The position numbers and the translations under genes were made by a program. A DNA stretch of 5,791 nt from the NCBI GenBank assembly GCA_030627475.1, contig DAOURZ010000103.1, forward strand, positions 1 through 5,791, written 5' to 3'. This DNA comes from Deltaproteobacteria bacterium. GTDB lineage: Bacteria > Desulfobacterota > Desulfobacteria > Desulfobacterales > ETH-SRB1. The notes under the pieces were generated by a model. The model ran no database searches, was not told the DNA's origin, and saw only the letters and a list, made by a program, of their open reading frames with translations. Shown piece by piece: positions 5,438 to 5,791 of this stretch. How positions within the stretch are numbered: position 1 is the stretch's first letter; each line of letters begins with the position of its first letter.

Positions 5438-5791
5438 TATTGACAGTGATGGTGTTATCTGGTGGGCAGCGATCATTTCTTCAGGGGCTAAAGGGCATGA
5501 AACGCCCTCGGGAATTTTTAATGTTTTCAGAAAAGAGCGTTTTTATATGTCAAAATCATTTCCTGAAGCTTCAGGCATAAACAATATGGATTTCTCTTTA
5601 TGGTTTACACAACAAGGACATGCTATTCATATGGGTAATGACGATGCAATGTCTCACGGTTGTATTCATGTAGGGGCAAAAGGTGCGGAGAGCATGTATA
5701 ATTGGGCAAAAAAGAATCACACAAAAGTGGTGATAACAAGAGAACACTTTATGCCGTTTGCTTATTATGATCTACGTAAAGCAGGATATAA
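5412..5791 (+). pseudogene. YkuD-type L,D-transpeptidase fragment, both ends missing
   Basis: The frame from 5412 runs off the right edge without a stop. It encodes a YkuD catalytic domain: VRDGVAYAIDSDGV, then ISSGAKGHETPSGIFNVF (the usual G-x-x-x-x-TPxG region), NNMDFSLWFT, the histidine in AIHMGN (codon 5628-5630) and SHGCIHVG with the catalytic Cys at 5661-5663. These enzymes cross-link peptidoglycan stem peptides, or attach proteins to them, in the periplasm. Two details are unusual: only 8 residues lie between the two motif histidines, fewer than in the classical members I remember, and His replaces the common Arg after HGCI. In frame there is a stop at 5367-5369 and no ATG, TTG or credible GTG start with a ribosome site before the domain, so the signal peptide and N-terminus are lost at the junction. 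It is the only plus-strand coding region. Confidence 0.8.

Noticed and set aside
5395..5580. Plus-strand frame of 61 residues across the junction
   Set aside because: It is out of frame with the clear YkuD coding sequence, which carries all the catalytic motifs.

Overview
The window looks like a stretch of AT-rich chromosome from a Gram-negative bacterium, most likely Desulfobacterota (formerly Deltaproteobacteria). The grounds are the gene order ispE, tRNA-Gln, prs, rplY (long CTC form), pth, which I recall from that group, a CdnL/CarD regulator next to pth, and an outer-membrane-type lipoprotein. This assignment is inference; no rRNA or other marker gene is present.

All intact genes lie on the minus strand and are described right to left. 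The right end (about 5170-5791) is a broken join: the C-terminal third of IspE (minus strand) abuts the catalytic part of a YkuD-type L,D-transpeptidase (plus strand). Both have lost their N-termini at the same point, near 5405-5437. Next come tRNA-Gln(UUG) (5029-5103), prs (4050-4988), rplY (3288-3941, TTG start with a strong Shine-Dalgarno), pth (2707-3279), a CdnL/CarD-family regulator (2076-2642) and an RluA/RluD-family pseudouridine synthase (1000-1971). Together these are an information-processing and precursor-supply block: PRPP synthesis, a 5S-rRNA-binding ribosomal protein, peptidyl-tRNA recycling, control of transcription initiation and 23S rRNA modification. A strong intrinsic terminator (948-986) closes it.

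Immediately past the terminator a second, accessory unit starts: a lipoprotein gene (233-937), then, 3 bases after its stop, a DUF350 membrane protein cut by the left edge (1-229). The pair resembles the adjacent E. coli genes yjfL (DUF350) and yjfM (DUF1190), of poorly understood function. The end of the lipoprotein gene is much more GC-rich than the housekeeping genes.

Points for follow-up are the ispE/L,D-transpeptidase join (rearrangement or assembly chimera), the terminator pressed against the lipoprotein start, nested dyads in the rplY leader, and the lipoprotein-DUF350 unit. I see no CRISPR array, insertion sequence, phage gene or clearly new system.
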